Positions 45,364-55,679 are shown, numbered from the stretch's first letter. The stretch is DNA of 64,000 bases from Prevotella sp. MA2016 (GCF_000619825.1 NZ_JHUW01000008.1:124001-188000), one strand, 5' to 3'. Notes: a model not told the origin generated them from the letters alone. Numbers and translations are program-made.

Positions 45364-47004
45364 TTATCTTACGCCTCCTCCGCCGCCGAAGCCTGAGAAA
45401 CCGCCTCCTCCGCCACCCCATGAAGAGTGACCGCCACCACCATTGGCTCTCATCTCACGTGCAGCCTTGTCGGAAACAGCACGCGAGGTGCTGCGATGCA
45501 GGGTTGAATAGATGATGGGCAGCGTCATGTCGTCGGCCATCTGACTGGCCACCTGGTCCATATTAAAGTACTCAGGATTTATCTTCTTCATGTCGCGTAT
45601 CACCTGGTCGGCTATACCAAAGAGGGTGGCATAGATCATATAGTCCTTCCACAACTTCACTTCGCCCACGCCTCGCTCGTTCATCAGTGTAAACTCTTTC
45701 AGGAACTTGCGCAGTCCATACAGCTGGCGCACCTCTTCCTCCCGGTTCTTATAGGCGCTCAACTTGGTGCTGCTGTGCAGTGTGCTCACAAAGTTGTCGG
45801 TTATACCCTGGTTCTTGTTGCTGCTCATAAACTGTTTCAGTTCCTTGGGCTCCAGCACGGTATCGTCACCAGCAGCCTGCTTGAATATGCTGTAAATATG
45901 GCGCATCAGCACGGGCTGTTTCTCTTGGTTTTTCAGCTCGTGTATCACGAAATTGGGCTCCATCTTCCCCTTTTTGTTGGGGCGGGTTTCGATGGTGATA
46001 GCCCCCTGGTTTATTAGTTTCAGGATGCAGGCCGACATCAGGTTGTTGTAGTCGCTGCCAAAGTAGCGATGGGCATTCAGCACATCGTTAGCCTGCTGCA
46101 GGTTGCCATTCATCGGGATGTCGCGATACCACAGCAGATCCTTGTTTATCCTGCGACGTGCACGCCACACACTCACCATGCGCCATATCCAACAAACTAT
46201 AGGCACCAGGACAACAACAATAAACGAGCCTATCATCACCAGGTAGTCAAACCATGATAGCTCCTCCTCGTCGTCACTCGTGTAGTCGCTGCCCTCCAGC
46301 GCCTCGGCCTTTTTATCTTCGAAGGTACCATCTTCTGTAACAGATGGTTCAAACATCCCTTGTGGGAACCGGGCCATCACAAAGAGTGCCGCCTCGCTGT
46401 TCATGGGTTGCGCTGTTTCTACCACGATAGTGCCATTCTCAAACCACAGATTACCGTCGAAACGGAATCCCCAGATACCACAACTGTCAGCTGCAAACAC
46501 CATGGTCGAATCCTCACCCACGATGGTTATCTTGGCATGTTCAGGTTTTGGGTTTACACTAGCATTCAGAAACACGTGGCGCATGGCGTTAGCATCACTG
46601 TAGCCACGCACTAGTCCTGTTATCGTATAGCTGGTGGTGTAGGTACGTTCGCCCTCGCTGCCCAAGCCCCAGCACAGTTCGTAGCCCTTGCTGGTGGTGA
46701 GTATGCCGCAGCGCTGGTTCTTCCAACTGCGACTCTCGTCCACGTCCCAGTCCACATAAGCATACTGTGCCCCTGTCTCGTCACTCACGTTCATGTCCAG
46801 AATCTGACTGGCCCCTAAGTTTGCCAATCCGATATAACACTCTGTCCCCTCATCGTCTATGGTCATTTGTCTAGTTTCGGTGATGCGGGCATCACCATTC
46901 TTACTGAGCACAACCCTGATGTCGAGGTTGTGCAACTGCGGGCGTGCCAGTCCTTCCATGGCTATACCCAGCAGCATGATAGTGGTTAACAGTTTATATT
47001 TCAT
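45364..47004 (-). CDS. DUF2207 membrane protein with Gly-rich tail
   Basis: A 546-residue protein: signal peptide MKYKLLTTIMLLGIAMEGLA, a periplasmic DUF2207 beta domain (about 25-220; LDIRVVLSKNGDARITETRQM, YTITGLVRGYSDANAMRHVFLNA), one or two transmembrane helices at about 240-265 (YLVMIGSFIVVVLVPIVCWIW), and a cytosolic region ending in a Gly/Ser-rich tail GGGGHSSWGGGGGGFSGF. The domain order and tail are typical of the family; function unknown. The ATG at 47004 is chosen because an in-frame TTG at 47016 lies in the -7 box (47014-47021); this leaves a leader of only a few bases. Confidence 0.88.
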   Translation of the reverse strand: MKYKLLTTIMLLGIAMEGLARPQLHNLDIRVVLSKNGDARITETRQMTIDDEGTECYIGLANLGASQILDMNVSDETGAQYAYVDWDVDESRSWKNQRCGILTTSKGYELCWGLGSEGERTYTTSYTITGLVRGYSDANAMRHVFLNASVNPKPEHAKITIVGEDSTMVFAADSCGIWGFRFDGNLWFENGTIVVETAQPMNSEAALFVMARFPQGMFEPSVTEDGTFEDKKAEALEGSDYTSDDEEELSWFDYLVMIGSFIVVVLVPIVCWIWRMVSVWRARRRINKDLLWYRDIPMNGNLQQANDVLNAHRYFGSDYNNLMSACILKLINQGAITIETRPNKKGKMEPNFVIHELKNQEKQPVLMRHIYSIFKQAAGDDTVLEPKELKQFMSSNKNQGITDNFVSTLHSSTKLSAYKNREEEVRQLYGLRKFLKEFTLMNERGVGEVKLWKDYMIYATLFGIADQVIRDMKKINPEYFNMDQVASQMADDMTLPIIYSTLHRSTSRAVSDKAAREMRANGGGGHSSWGGGGGGFSGFGGGGGVR

Positions 47005-47013
47005 ATCCGGGTG

Positions 47014-47021
47014 CAAAGATA
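47014..47021 (-). promoter_or_regulatory. -7 promoter box of the DUF2207-miaA unit
   Basis: TATCTTTG on the minus strand, ending 9 bases before the ATG at 47004; implies a nearly leaderless mRNA. Confidence 0.55.
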
Positions 47022-47063
47022 ATAAAAATAATCAATTATCCACTCGGCTTTGCCGCTTTTTTC

Positions 47064-47096
47064 ACAAAAAAAGCCACCCGAAGAAATCGAGTGGCT
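47064..47096 (-). terminator. Intrinsic terminator of gapA
   Basis: On the minus strand AAGCCACTCGA pairs with TCGGGTGGCTT (one G-T) around TTTC, followed by seven T. Confidence 0.92.
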
Positions 47097-47123
47097 TAAA
47101 ATATGTCAAACTAAGAATAAATC

Positions 47124-48149
47124 TTATTTGAGCTCTGCGAGGTACTTGATAGTACGAACCATCTGAGAAGTGTAAGAGTTCTCATTGTCGTACCAAGAAA
47201 CAACCTGTACGAGTGAGTTGCCGTCCTCCATCTTGCTTACCATTGTCTGGTTAGCGTCGAAGAGTGAACCGAACTTCATACCGATGATGTCGCTAGAAAC
47301 GAGCTTCTCCTCAGTGTAACCGAAGCTCTCGTTAGCAGCAGCCTTCATGGCAGCGTTGATGCTCTCAACAGTTACATCACCCTTAACAACAGCGTGCAGG
47401 ATAGTTGTAGAACCAGTTGGAGTTGGAACGCGCTGAGCAGCACCGATCAGCTTACCGTTGAGCTCAGGGATAACGAGACCGATAGCCTTAGCAGCACCAG
47501 TTGAGTTAGGAACGATGTTCTGAGCACCAGCACGAGCGCGCTGAACATCACCCTTGCGCTGAGGACCGTCGAGGATCATCTGGTCGCCAGTGTAAGCGTG
47601 TACTGTTGTCATGATACCGCTCTGGATTGGAGCCAGGTCGTTCAGGGCCTTTGTCATAGGAGCCAGGCAGTTTGTTGTGCAAGAAGCAGCTGAGATAACA
47701 GTGTCAGCAGGAGTCAGAGTCTTGTGGTTTACATTGTAAACGATAGTAGGCAGATCGTTACCAGCAGGAGCAGAGATAACAACCTTCTTAGCACCAGCAG
47801 TGAGGTGAGCAGAAGCCTTCTCCTTAGATGTGTAGAAACCTGTGCACTCCAGTACAACGTCTACATCCAGCTTGCCCCAAGGCAGCTCAGCAGCGTTAGG
47901 AATAGCATAGATAGTGATCTTCTGACCATCAACTACGATGTAATCCTCACCAGCCTCTACAGTGTGCTTGTTCTCACCAATCTTGCCACAGAAACCACCC
48001 TGAGCGGTATCGTACTTCAGCAGGTGAGCGAGCATCTTAGGACTTGTCAAGTCGTTGATAGCTACTACTTCATAACCTTCAGCCTCGAACATCTGACGGA
48101 ATGCGAGACGACCAATACGGCCAAAACCGTTAATTGCTACTTTTGTCAT
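47124..48149 (-). CDS. gapA: Glyceraldehyde-3-phosphate dehydrogenase, type I
   Basis: A 341-residue glycolytic enzyme oxidising glyceraldehyde-3-phosphate to 1,3-bisphosphoglycerate with NAD. N-terminal Rossmann motif [18 protein letters not shown], catalytic Cys in [13 protein letters not shown] at about residue 155, then [44 protein letters not shown] substrate/tetramer region (about 180-220) and the C-terminal [20 protein letters not shown]. Strong codon bias as in pgk. Monocistronic with its own promoter (48231) and a strong terminator. Confidence 0.98.
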   Translation of the reverse strand: MTKVAINGFGRIGRLAFRQMFEAEGYEVVAINDLTSPKMLAHLLKYDTAQGGFCGKIGENKHTVEAGEDYIVVDGQKITIYAIPNAAELPWGKLDVDVVLECTGFYTSKEKASAHLTAGAKKVVISAPAGNDLPTIVYNVNHKTLTPADTVISAASCTTNCLAPMTKALNDLAPIQSGIMTTVHAYTGDQMILDGPQRKGDVQRARAGAQNIVPNSTGAAKAIGLVIPELNGKLIGAAQRVPTPTGSTTILHAVVKGDVTVESINAAMKAAANESFGYTEEKLVSSDIIGMKFGSLFDANQTMVSKMEDGNSLVQVVSWYDNENSYTSQMVRTIKYLAELK

Positions 48150-48230
48150 TTTCTTAATTATTTAATTGGGTTATACCTAAATTACTAACTTTTTTCGCTT
48201 AAAAAACGAACTTTTTTTTGATTTCGGATG

Positions 48231-48238
48231 CAAAGTTA
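48231..48238 (-). promoter_or_regulatory. -7 promoter box of gapA
   Basis: TAACTTTG on the minus strand, 82 bases before the gapA ATG. Confidence 0.6.
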
Positions 48239-48250
48239 CAAATTATTTCC

Positions 48251-48258
48251 TATATTTG
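48251..48258 (+). promoter_or_regulatory. -7 promoter box of mscL
   Basis: TATATTTG, divergent from the gapA box only 12 bases away; the leader to the mscL ATG is about 165 bases and contains a heptanucleotide repeat. Confidence 0.5.
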
Positions 48259-48366
48259 CACCATAAATCACTTAAAAATAAAGTGAAAAGCGAAGTGCGA
48301 AAAGTGAAAAGAGCAAAAATCTGAGGCCTAAGACCAATGATTGCAAAATACAGATTACAATTCGAA

Positions 48367-48400
48367 CATTGCACATTAAACATTAAACATTAAACATTAT
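48367..48400 (+). repeat. Heptanucleotide repeat (CATTAAA) in the mscL leader
   Basis: CATTGCA, CATTAAA x3, CATTATA: period 7, 27 bases before the mscL ATG. Confidence 0.88.
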
Positions 48401-48426
48401 ATCTAACAATTAAAAATTTAAAGCTT

Positions 48427-48825
48427 ATGGGATTAATCAAGGAATTCAAGGAGTTTGCCGTTAAGGGCAATGTGATGGACATGGCTGTCGGTGTAATCAT
48501 CGGTGGTGCGTTTGGAAAGATCGTTAGTTCGCTGGTTGACGATGTGCTGATGCCATTAGTAGGCATGCTGACAGGCAATGTTGACTTTACCAGCCTGGCA
48601 TTCCAGATTGGCGAAGGCGAGGGAGCTGCCGTACTGAAGTATGGTACGTTTATCCAGAACGTGGTTGACTTTGTGATTGTGGCTTTCTGCATTTTCCTGA
48701 TGCTGAAGGGTATCAACAAGTTGAACCGCAAGAAGGAAGCACCCGCTCCAGAGCCTGAGGCACCTAAGGGTCCCACGCAGGAAGAGCTGCTGGCCGAGAT
48801 CAGAGATCTTCTTAAGAACAAATAA
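48427..48825 (+). CDS. mscL: Large-conductance mechanosensitive channel
   Basis: A 132-residue inner-membrane channel that opens under hypo-osmotic shock. N-terminal amphipathic helix and TM1 ([39 protein letters not shown], residues 7-45 with the pore-lining Gly/Ala pattern), periplasmic loop, TM2 ([18 protein letters not shown], about 83-100), and a cytosolic Pro/Glu-rich linker leading to the C-terminal helix [13 protein letters not shown]. Complete and typical. Confidence 0.97.
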   Translation: MGLIKEFKEFAVKGNVMDMAVGVIIGGAFGKIVSSLVDDVLMPLVGMLTGNVDFTSLAFQIGEGEGAAVLKYGTFIQNVVDFVIVAFCIFLMLKGINKLNRKKEAPAPEPEAPKGPTQEELLAEIRDLLKNK

Positions 48826-48828
48826 AAA

Positions 48829-48857
48829 AATTCCCCGCCGGTTGGCGGGGATTTTTT
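48829..48857. terminator. Bidirectional terminator between mscL and the SusD gene
   Basis: TTCCCCGCC and GGCGGGGA pair around GGTT, with A-run before and T-run after, so it works for both convergent genes. Confidence 0.92.
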
Positions 48858-50617
48858 TACTTAAACTTATAGGGCAGGTCGCCTTTTGCCCAGTTGGTGC
48901 CATCGCCCCATCCTGGGTTCTGCTCCAAAACGCCATCCGACAGCGTTACCTGGTCCTCTGGAATCTTGAAGAATCCACCACCTGTCTCATTGTAGCGCTG
49001 CATATAATCGTTGGTAAAGGCATACTCTCCAGGAATACCCTGATTTGTAATCTTGTTGCCCACCTGATTCTTTACTTTTTGTGCCACATCGCCCCAGCGT
49101 CGCAGGTCGTTCCAGCGCAGTGCCTCGAAGCACAGCTCATAGCGGCGCTCCTTTTTCAGGGCATCAAGACTGTAAGTCACATCATTCAATCCAGCACGCT
49201 GGCGAACGGCATTCAAACCACTCTTTCCATTGTAAACAGCCTTGCCATCAGTCAGCTCTGAGTGCATGAGCAGCACATCGGCAAAACGCAACCAAACGAG
49301 CGACTGTGTAAGACCCGACTGACGGTTGTTTTCCGAACCATAGAAATAGCCATAGCTCAACATGCGCTGCCCTGTCTCTGGGTCATACGCCTCGCAACCT
49401 ATATACTTCTTAGCCAGCAGGTTAGTGTTCTCCACCTCCTTGGCAGGATCACCCTTATACTTAGGTATCTCAACAGCACGATCGCAGATAGAACCCTCGC
49501 GACGATAGTCGCCTGCATAGTCAGGATCTTCAGCCCAGTCGGTCCACAGTTTCAAGCACACAGGTCCATTAGAATAGCCCTGTACTGAGAATGGGAAGGC
49601 GTCAGCCGTGGTCTTGCGCAAGCTATAGAACTCCACGATACGGTTATGCCTCAACTGCGAGTCGGCACTCCATCCTGGTTTGTTACTCATCTTGACAGCA
49701 AACATATTCTCCATATTCTCGTCGGTAACCCAGTTCAAGCCATTGGTAGAGGCATACGGATAATCCTTAGCAGTATAAGGATTGGTGTAAGGCCAGAGGT
49801 TACGCTGGTCGGCCACCAGTCCAAAGCCACTGTTCTGTATGCAGTCTTCCAGCCATGCAACCACCTGTGCCTTCGACACGCTACCACCTTCTGCCAGAGG
49901 CAGTTCGCTCTTACCATAGAAGCCAGTATAGAACAGCCACACGCGTGCCATCATACCTTCAGCAGCCCACTTGCTCACGCGTCCGTCTCCAAAGCTAGGA
50001 TACTTGGTCGAGGGACCGTTCTCGATAGCCGTTTTCAGGTCGCTAGCTATCTGTGCATACACCTCGTCGGGAGTAGCTCGAGGCAGGTTCTGAGGCTCAG
50101 TAGAGAGAACCAGCGGCACGCCGTTGAACACCTGCACCAGATTGAAATAGTACCATGCACGCAGGAAATAAATCTCGCAGAGCAACTGTTTCTTCTTGTC
50201 AGGCGAGCTCCATTCCGTCACGTTGTCGATGGTTTCAAGCGCATTGTTCGCACGGTTGATACCCGCATAGCGCTGCTGCCATAGTGGCTTCATCCAGTCC
50301 ACATAGGCATTCATCAAGCGATCCACGCCCTGCGCACCGATATTACTCTGAGAGCCACCACCCAGTCGGTCATCGCTGGCGATATCAAACACGAAGAAGG
50401 GGTCTTCCTCCGGGTCAGCCAGGTTGCGGTTCATCACAGAGTAGATACCATTCACCATCTGTATGGCATCTGTCTCGTTGACAGGGAAGTTGGATGTATC
50501 CTTCATCTTGAGGTTCTTCGTATCCAGGAAGTCGTCGCAGCCTGCCACCATCAGCATGGCCGATACTGCAATGCAAAAATTAAATAATTTAAGCATGAAA
50601 GAATTATAGTGTTTCAT
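48857..50617 (-). CDS. SusD/RagB-family outer-membrane lipoprotein
   Basis: A 586-residue nutrient-binding surface lipoprotein: signal ending AMLMVAGC (Cys about residue 27), followed by the SusD start DDFLDTKNLKMKD. TPR-like helical core (YAGINRANNALETIDN; CEIYFLRAWYYFNLVQVFNGVPLVL, the RAW/YY motif near 160) and C-terminal LNAVRQRAGL ... RRYELCFEALRWNDLRRWG, the typical RagB tail. It binds glycans or peptides at the lid of the SusC barrel. Ten bases downstream of the SusC gene. An alternative start at 50596 would give a more compact signal peptide. Confidence 0.95.
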   Translation of the reverse strand: MKHYNSFMLKLFNFCIAVSAMLMVAGCDDFLDTKNLKMKDTSNFPVNETDAIQMVNGIYSVMNRNLADPEEDPFFVFDIASDDRLGGGSQSNIGAQGVDRLMNAYVDWMKPLWQQRYAGINRANNALETIDNVTEWSSPDKKKQLLCEIYFLRAWYYFNLVQVFNGVPLVLSTEPQNLPRATPDEVYAQIASDLKTAIENGPSTKYPSFGDGRVSKWAAEGMMARVWLFYTGFYGKSELPLAEGGSVSKAQVVAWLEDCIQNSGFGLVADQRNLWPYTNPYTAKDYPYASTNGLNWVTDENMENMFAVKMSNKPGWSADSQLRHNRIVEFYSLRKTTADAFPFSVQGYSNGPVCLKLWTDWAEDPDYAGDYRREGSICDRAVEIPKYKGDPAKEVENTNLLAKKYIGCEAYDPETGQRMLSYGYFYGSENNRQSGLTQSLVWLRFADVLLMHSELTDGKAVYNGKSGLNAVRQRAGLNDVTYSLDALKKERRYELCFEALRWNDLRRWGDVAQKVKNQVGNKITNQGIPGEYAFTNDYMQRYNETGGGFFKIPEDQVTLSDGVLEQNPGWGDGTNWAKGDLPYKFK

Positions 50618-50627
50618 AATCGAATCT

Positions 50628-53600
50628 TTAGAAGTTAATGTTCAGGCCCACCTGCCATGATCTGGCAGAAGGATAGTAACCACAGTCGATACCCGAAGCC
50701 CAGCTGGCGCCATTGCCGAAGCCTACCTCTGGGTCCATACCCGAGTAGCCGGTGAAGGTAAAGAAATTGCTGAGGGCCACATAGAGTCTGCACTTCTGCA
50801 GTGGCAACTTTTTATAGAGCCGTTTGAAGTCATAGCCAAATGCGATACGCGAGATTTTGAAGAAGTCGGCATCCTCTACCCACACCTTCGATATCTCACT
50901 CATGTTCACATTCTTACCATCCGAGAAGCGTGGATACTTGTTGGTGCTTCCCTCACCTGTCCAGTATTTGGTATATACATCCGTACAGTAGTTATCATCA
51001 GGATGGTCAGAGAACTGTCGATAGCTCTTAGCCACCTGCTGTCCGAACGAGCCATAGCCATTCAGTGCCAGGTCGAATCCCTTATAAGCCAGGTTGATGT
51101 TCAAGCCCACGGTATAGTCGGGGTTAGGATCACCAATCATGGTCTTGTCAGCATCCCCCGTATCCACCTTTCCATTGCCGTTCACATCCACAAACTTCAC
51201 ATCTCCAGGCTGCAACGACTCTCCCTGCAGCGAGTTTTTCTTGTCGCCGCCACAGTTGCGGTTGATATAATCCTGCAGGTCAGCCTCGTTCTGGATGATA
51301 CCCTCCATGGCATAGCCCCAGAAGTAGCCGATAGGATAGCCCACCTGCAAGCGGTAGAGCTCAGCCGTGTTCTGAGCGATGGCATTCGATCCACCATGGA
51401 TGATACCCTCAGAGTTGGCCAGACGTGTCACCTCGTTCTTGTTATGTGAGAAGTTGAAGGTGACGCCATACACGAAGTCCTTTCCTATCTTATCGTTCCA
51501 GGTGAGCTGCACCTCGTAACCCTTGTTCTGGATGTCACCACCATTCACATAGGGGGCACCTGTACCATACGACAGCAGCATAGGCGCACGCACCAGCCAG
51601 TCCTTCGTGGTCTTGTTATACCAGTCGAAAGCCACGCCCAGTCGGTTGTTCAGGAATCGGGCATCAAATCCCAGGTCAAGCTGTTCCGATGTCTCCCACT
51701 TCACATCCTTGTTTGGCAGGATGTTCGGATAGGCGCCAATGCCAGGATTATCCTTGCTGTCGAAGTAGTAAGGATCGTCGAAAGCGATGGTACCCACATA
51801 CTGGAAGTTAGAGATATTACAGTTACCGTTCTGTCCCCAGCTGGCACGAATCTTCAGGAAGTCGAGCCACGACTTGGTCTTCTCCATAAACGTCTCGTTG
51901 GTGATCACCCAACCAGCACTCACTGATGGGAAGTAACCCCATCGCTTGCCACGTGCAAAGTTTGAAGAGCCATCAGCACGCAACACAAGCGATAGCAGAT
52001 AGGTCTCATCATAGTTGTAGTTGACACGACCGAAGAACGACGACAGGGCACCCTGATCCTCAGGCTGACCATTGATAGAGGTGTAGGCAGGGTCCACCAC
52101 GTTGGCATTCACAATATAGGCATGGTCGAACGAGCCTGGGAAGAGCGAGTTGGAGTTGGTCACGCTCACGCTGTTACCATAGCCCCATTTCTCGATACTC
52201 TGCCCCACCAGCATATCGAGATTGTGCAGCCCGAACGACTTCACGTAGTTGATGGTGTTCTCCAGCGACCAACGGATGTTATACGACTGATTCTGACTCA
52301 CGTCGTCGTTAGGGTTCGACTTTTTCGAACTGAGCTCATACACAGGCTTGTAGCTTCGACCTTCGCGATGACGATACAACCATCCTGCACTGGCACGATA
52401 GGTGAGCTCCTTGATAGGTGCAAACTCCAGGAAGAAGTTGCTCTGCAGTCGCCAGCCCTTGGTATAGCCATAACCCTCGTCATACTTCATCTGTGCCAGG
52501 GGGTTAGCCATCTCAGCACTGAAGTCCCACTCATCTGCCTGAATATCCTTGTATTCATAGAAGCTACCATCCTCATTATAGGCAGGCAGCAGCGGACTCA
52601 TAGCCAGCAGGTTGCGGATGCTGTTACCATAGATACCTCCGATGCTTACACCTTTCTTATTAGTAGAAGAGAAGGTGATGTTCTCGCCAAACTTCAGCAC
52701 GTCGCGTCCTTTTTTGCGCAGGAGCGAATAGTCAGAGTTCAGTCTCACGGTATATCTGTCATACTTCGGGTCGGCAGGATAGCCGATGGTACCCGTCTGG
52801 TGATACTTACTGAATCCCAGTGAGAAGCGCGACACGTCGCTACCACCAGTGATGTTGAGCGAGGCGTTATGCATAGGCGCATCATGTATGGTGGTCTCCT
52901 CCAGCCAGTTGGTACCATTCCAGGTGCCATTCATGATCTGTGCATACTGTTTTGGTATCAGCTTCTGCCAGTCGTAGGTAGCCACACCCTGTATCTGATA
53001 AGCCTTATCGTTGATTTCCATATACTGTTTGGCGTTGAGCGGCTTCACACCATTGGTATTAGGATTCTGCCATCCCATATAGCCGTCGAAGGTCACCTGC
53101 ACCTTACCACTCTTACCCTTCTTGGTAGTAACGAGAATCACACCGTTTGAAGCACGTGCACCATAGATGGCACTCGAGGCAGCATCCTTCAGCACGTCGA
53201 TACTCTCGATATCATTAGGCGAAAGGTCGGTGATAGAACCACCAGGCACACCATCAATGACATATAGCGGTGTGTTAGAACCGGCAGTACCCATACCACG
53301 AATCACCACCTTGTAGCTCTCACCAGGCTGACCAGAGTTCATCACGATGTTCATACCAGCTGCCTGACTCTGCAGAGCACCAAAGGCATCCACCGCATTG
53401 ATAGCCGCGATATTGTCAGATGTCACGTGAACGGTAGATCCTGTCACCAGCTTCTTGCGCTGCGTACCATACCCCACTACCACCACATCATTCAGCACCT
53501 CAGAATCCTCTTCGATGGTGACGTTCACATTCTTGCCTGCTTGAGGCTTCACAGTTACATTCTTGTAACCCACAAAAGAGATACGGATACTGGCCCCCTT

Positions 53601-53846
53601 TGTAATGGTGAAGCTGAACGAACCATCAGCTCCAGTAAGTGTTCCATTACTTGGTGTGCCCAACTCGATGACACTGGCTCCGATAACAGGTTCGCCACTT
53701 GTGTCGAGGACAACGCCTTTCACCTGCATGGTAGACTTAGTTTGGGAGATGCTTTGGCTGGCACGAGCCGTGGCCACAGGCATGGTAGCCCCCAACACCA
53801 ACATTCCCGCACAGACTGCGGAAAGGACTTTTCGTAAGTTGTACAT
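50628..53846 (-). CDS. SusC/RagA-family TonB-linked outer-membrane protein
   Basis: A 1072-residue TonB-dependent importer. Signal peptide (to about residue 29), a carboxypeptidase-D-like plug extension (MQVKGVVLDTSGEPVIGASVIE, about 42-120), the TonB box region VLNDVVVVGYGTQRKKLVTGS, plug (VIRGMGTAGSNTPLYVIDGV; SASSAIYGARASNGVILVTTKKG) and a long barrel ending in ...WQVGLNINF. The final Phe and length are standard. It pairs with the SusD gene. No anti-sigma, hybrid two-component or SusR-like regulator and no glycoside hydrolase or peptidase gene flanks the pair, so the substrate cannot be guessed. Confidence 0.96.
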   Translation of the reverse strand: MYNLRKVLSAVCAGMLVLGATMPVATARASQSISQTKSTMQVKGVVLDTSGEPVIGASVIELGTPSNGTLTGADGSFSFTITKGASIRISFVGYKNVTVKPQAGKNVNVTIEEDSEVLNDVVVVGYGTQRKKLVTGSTVHVTSDNIAAINAVDAFGALQSQAAGMNIVMNSGQPGESYKVVIRGMGTAGSNTPLYVIDGVPGGSITDLSPNDIESIDVLKDAASSAIYGARASNGVILVTTKKGKSGKVQVTFDGYMGWQNPNTNGVKPLNAKQYMEINDKAYQIQGVATYDWQKLIPKQYAQIMNGTWNGTNWLEETTIHDAPMHNASLNITGGSDVSRFSLGFSKYHQTGTIGYPADPKYDRYTVRLNSDYSLLRKKGRDVLKFGENITFSSTNKKGVSIGGIYGNSIRNLLAMSPLLPAYNEDGSFYEYKDIQADEWDFSAEMANPLAQMKYDEGYGYTKGWRLQSNFFLEFAPIKELTYRASAGWLYRHREGRSYKPVYELSSKKSNPNDDVSQNQSYNIRWSLENTINYVKSFGLHNLDMLVGQSIEKWGYGNSVSVTNSNSLFPGSFDHAYIVNANVVDPAYTSINGQPEDQGALSSFFGRVNYNYDETYLLSLVLRADGSSNFARGKRWGYFPSVSAGWVITNETFMEKTKSWLDFLKIRASWGQNGNCNISNFQYVGTIAFDDPYYFDSKDNPGIGAYPNILPNKDVKWETSEQLDLGFDARFLNNRLGVAFDWYNKTTKDWLVRAPMLLSYGTGAPYVNGGDIQNKGYEVQLTWNDKIGKDFVYGVTFNFSHNKNEVTRLANSEGIIHGGSNAIAQNTAELYRLQVGYPIGYFWGYAMEGIIQNEADLQDYINRNCGGDKKNSLQGESLQPGDVKFVDVNGNGKVDTGDADKTMIGDPNPDYTVGLNINLAYKGFDLALNGYGSFGQQVAKSYRQFSDHPDDNYCTDVYTKYWTGEGSTNKYPRFSDGKNVNMSEISKVWVEDADFFKISRIAFGYDFKRLYKKLPLQKCRLYVALSNFFTFTGYSGMDPEVGFGNGASWASGIDCGYYPSARSWQVGLNINF

Positions 53847-53922
53847 AATAGAAATAAATTAGTTAGAAAAAAATAACCTTATCAATAGGTTTTTAGCAAG
53901 TTCCTCAGGTTTTATAGTGGCG

Positions 53923-53930
53923 CAAATATA
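53923..53930 (-). promoter_or_regulatory. -7 promoter box of the susCD-like operon
   Basis: TATATTTG on the minus strand, 77 bases before the SusC ATG. Confidence 0.55.
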
Positions 53931-53985
53931 CGATATATATATGATAATTGCAAGTGGCATGGTTGTTTTTTAACCTATATTAAAC

Positions 53986-54017
53986 AATACAGCCCCGCTG
54001 CGAGGCGAGGCTGTATT
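53986..54017 (-). terminator. Terminator of guaA
   Basis: AATACAGCC pairs with GGCTGTATT around a GC-rich 14-base loop; TTTGTTGG flanks one side, and on the minus strand the tail is GTTTAATA. Confidence 0.7.
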
Positions 54018-54029
54018 TTGTTGGTATTT

Positions 54030-55637
54030 TTATTCCCACTCGATGGTTGCGGGTGGTTTCGACGAGATGTCGTAGCAAACGCGATTCACGCCACGCACCT
54101 TGTTGATAATCTCATTACTTACCTTGGCCATAAACTCGTAAGGCAGATGCGCCCAGTCGGCCGTCATGGCATCTGTACTGGTCACAGCGCGCAGTGCCAC
54201 TGGATGCTCGTAGGTACGCTCATCCCCCATCACACCTACACTGCGAACAGTAGAGAGTAGGATGGCACCAGCCTGCCAGATCTGATCGTAAAGTGAAACC
54301 TCAATCTCACCATCCTTCATATCTGCAGGAATACCTGCTGCCAGCACCTTACGTGCATCTTCGCCAGAGAGTTTCACCTTGTAGTCACGCAATCCGCGGA
54401 TATAGATATCATCTGCATCCTGCAGGATACGCACCTTCTCTGGGGTGATGTCACCCAGAATACGAACAGCCAGTCCAGGACCGGGGAAAGGATGACGGGT
54501 AATCAGGTGCTCGGGCATGCCCAACTGGCGCCCTACTCGACGCACCTCGTCCTTAAACAGCCACTGCAGAGGCTCACAAAGCTGCAGATGCATCTCCTTG
54601 GGCAGACCACCTACGTTATGATGACTTTTAATCACCTTACCTGTAATATTCAAGCTCTCGATACGGTCGGGATAGATAGTACCCTGAGCCAACCACTTGG
54701 CATCAGTGATCTTCTTAGCCTCGGCATTAAACACCTCCACAAAGTCGCGACCAATAATCTTACGCTTCTGCTCAGGATCGGTCACGCCAGCCAGGTCGGC
54801 AAAAAACTTCTCGCTGGCATCCACGCCAATCACGTTCAGTCCCAGCACCTTGTAGTCGTCCATCACCTGCTGGAACTCGTTCTTGCGCAGCATACCGTGA
54901 TCCACAAAGATACAGGTGAGGCGGTTGCCGATAGCCTTGTTGAGCAGTACAGCAGCAACTGATGAGTCAACACCACCTGAGAGACCCAGGATGACGCGGT
55001 CGTTGCCCAACTGCTGCTTCAGTTCAGCCACTGTTGAATCCACAAACGAGGCTGCACTCCACTCCTGCTTTGAGCCGCAGATGTCAACCACGAAGTTCTT
55101 CAGCAGCTGTGTGCCCTGCAGACTGTGGAACACCTCTGGGTGGAACTGCACAGCCCATACATCCTTCTGATTCCAGAAGGCGGCGTTCGTTACATCCTTG
55201 GTCGAACCAATCACCTTGAAATTCTCAGGGATGGCGGTGATGGTGTCACCATGACTCATCCACACCTGCGAGTGCTGCTCAAAACCTTTGAACAGGGGGT
55301 TCGTGGTGTCAACAGTTTCAAGATTGGCACGTCCATACTCGCGAGAGTCGGCTTTTTCAACCTTTCCTCCCAGTGTGTGACTGATAAACTGAGCACCATA
55401 GCAGATACCCAGCACAGGCACACGTCCAACAAATTGCGACAGATCAACCTTGAAAGCCTCAGGATCGTGCACTGAGTAGGGTGACCCACTCAGAATAACA
55501 CCAATCACCGATGGGTCGTCATTGGGGAATTTGTTGTAGGGCATAATCTCGCAGAAGGTGTCCAGCTCGCGCACACGACGGCCGATAAGCTGTGTGGTCT
55601 GCGAACCGAAATCTAGAATAATAATCTTCTGTGTCAT
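54030..55637 (-). CDS. guaA: GMP synthase (glutamine-hydrolysing)
   Basis: A 535-residue enzyme converting XMP to GMP. Glutamine amidotransferase domain (about 1-190): [21 protein letters not shown], catalytic Cys in [13 protein letters not shown], and QFHPEVFHS with the His-Glu pair. ATP-pyrophosphatase domain (about 195-390): [18 protein letters not shown] and [12 protein letters not shown]-terminal dimerisation domain: [16 protein letters not shown] ... [15 protein letters not shown], the classical ending. Complete. Upstream of it on the same strand, a MurU/RmlA-like gene ends 42 bases away, with a degenerate heptanucleotide repeat between them and possible co-transcription. Confidence 0.98.
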   Translation of the reverse strand: MTQKIIILDFGSQTTQLIGRRVRELDTFCEIMPYNKFPNDDPSVIGVILSGSPYSVHDPEAFKVDLSQFVGRVPVLGICYGAQFISHTLGGKVEKADSREYGRANLETVDTTNPLFKGFEQHSQVWMSHGDTITAIPENFKVIGSTKDVTNAAFWNQKDVWAVQFHPEVFHSLQGTQLLKNFVVDICGSKQEWSAASFVDSTVAELKQQLGNDRVILGLSGGVDSSVAAVLLNKAIGNRLTCIFVDHGMLRKNEFQQVMDDYKVLGLNVIGVDASEKFFADLAGVTDPEQKRKIIGRDFVEVFNAEAKKITDAKWLAQGTIYPDRIESLNITGKVIKSHHNVGGLPKEMHLQLCEPLQWLFKDEVRRVGRQLGMPEHLITRHPFPGPGLAVRILGDITPEKVRILQDADDIYIRGLRDYKVKLSGEDARKVLAAGIPADMKDGEIEVSLYDQIWQAGAILLSTVRSVGVMGDERTYEHPVALRAVTSTDAMTADWAHLPYEFMAKVSNEIINKVRGVNRVCYDISSKPPATIEWE

Positions 55638-55650
55638 ACTTATATTTAAA

Positions 55651-55678
55651 ATTGAATATTGATCATTAAAAATTGAAG
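55651..55678 (-). repeat. Degenerate heptanucleotide repeat between the nucleotidyltransferase gene and guaA
   Basis: ATTGAAT, ATTGATC, ATTAAAA, ATTGAAG, all 7 bases long with conserved ATT starts, 14 bases upstream of the guaA ATG on the minus strand. Confidence 0.65.
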
Positions 55679-55679
55679 A

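Noticed and set aside
47005..47016. TTG start for the DUF2207 protein
   Set aside because: The TTG is part of the TATCTTTG promoter box; the ATG at 47004 begins a good signal peptide.
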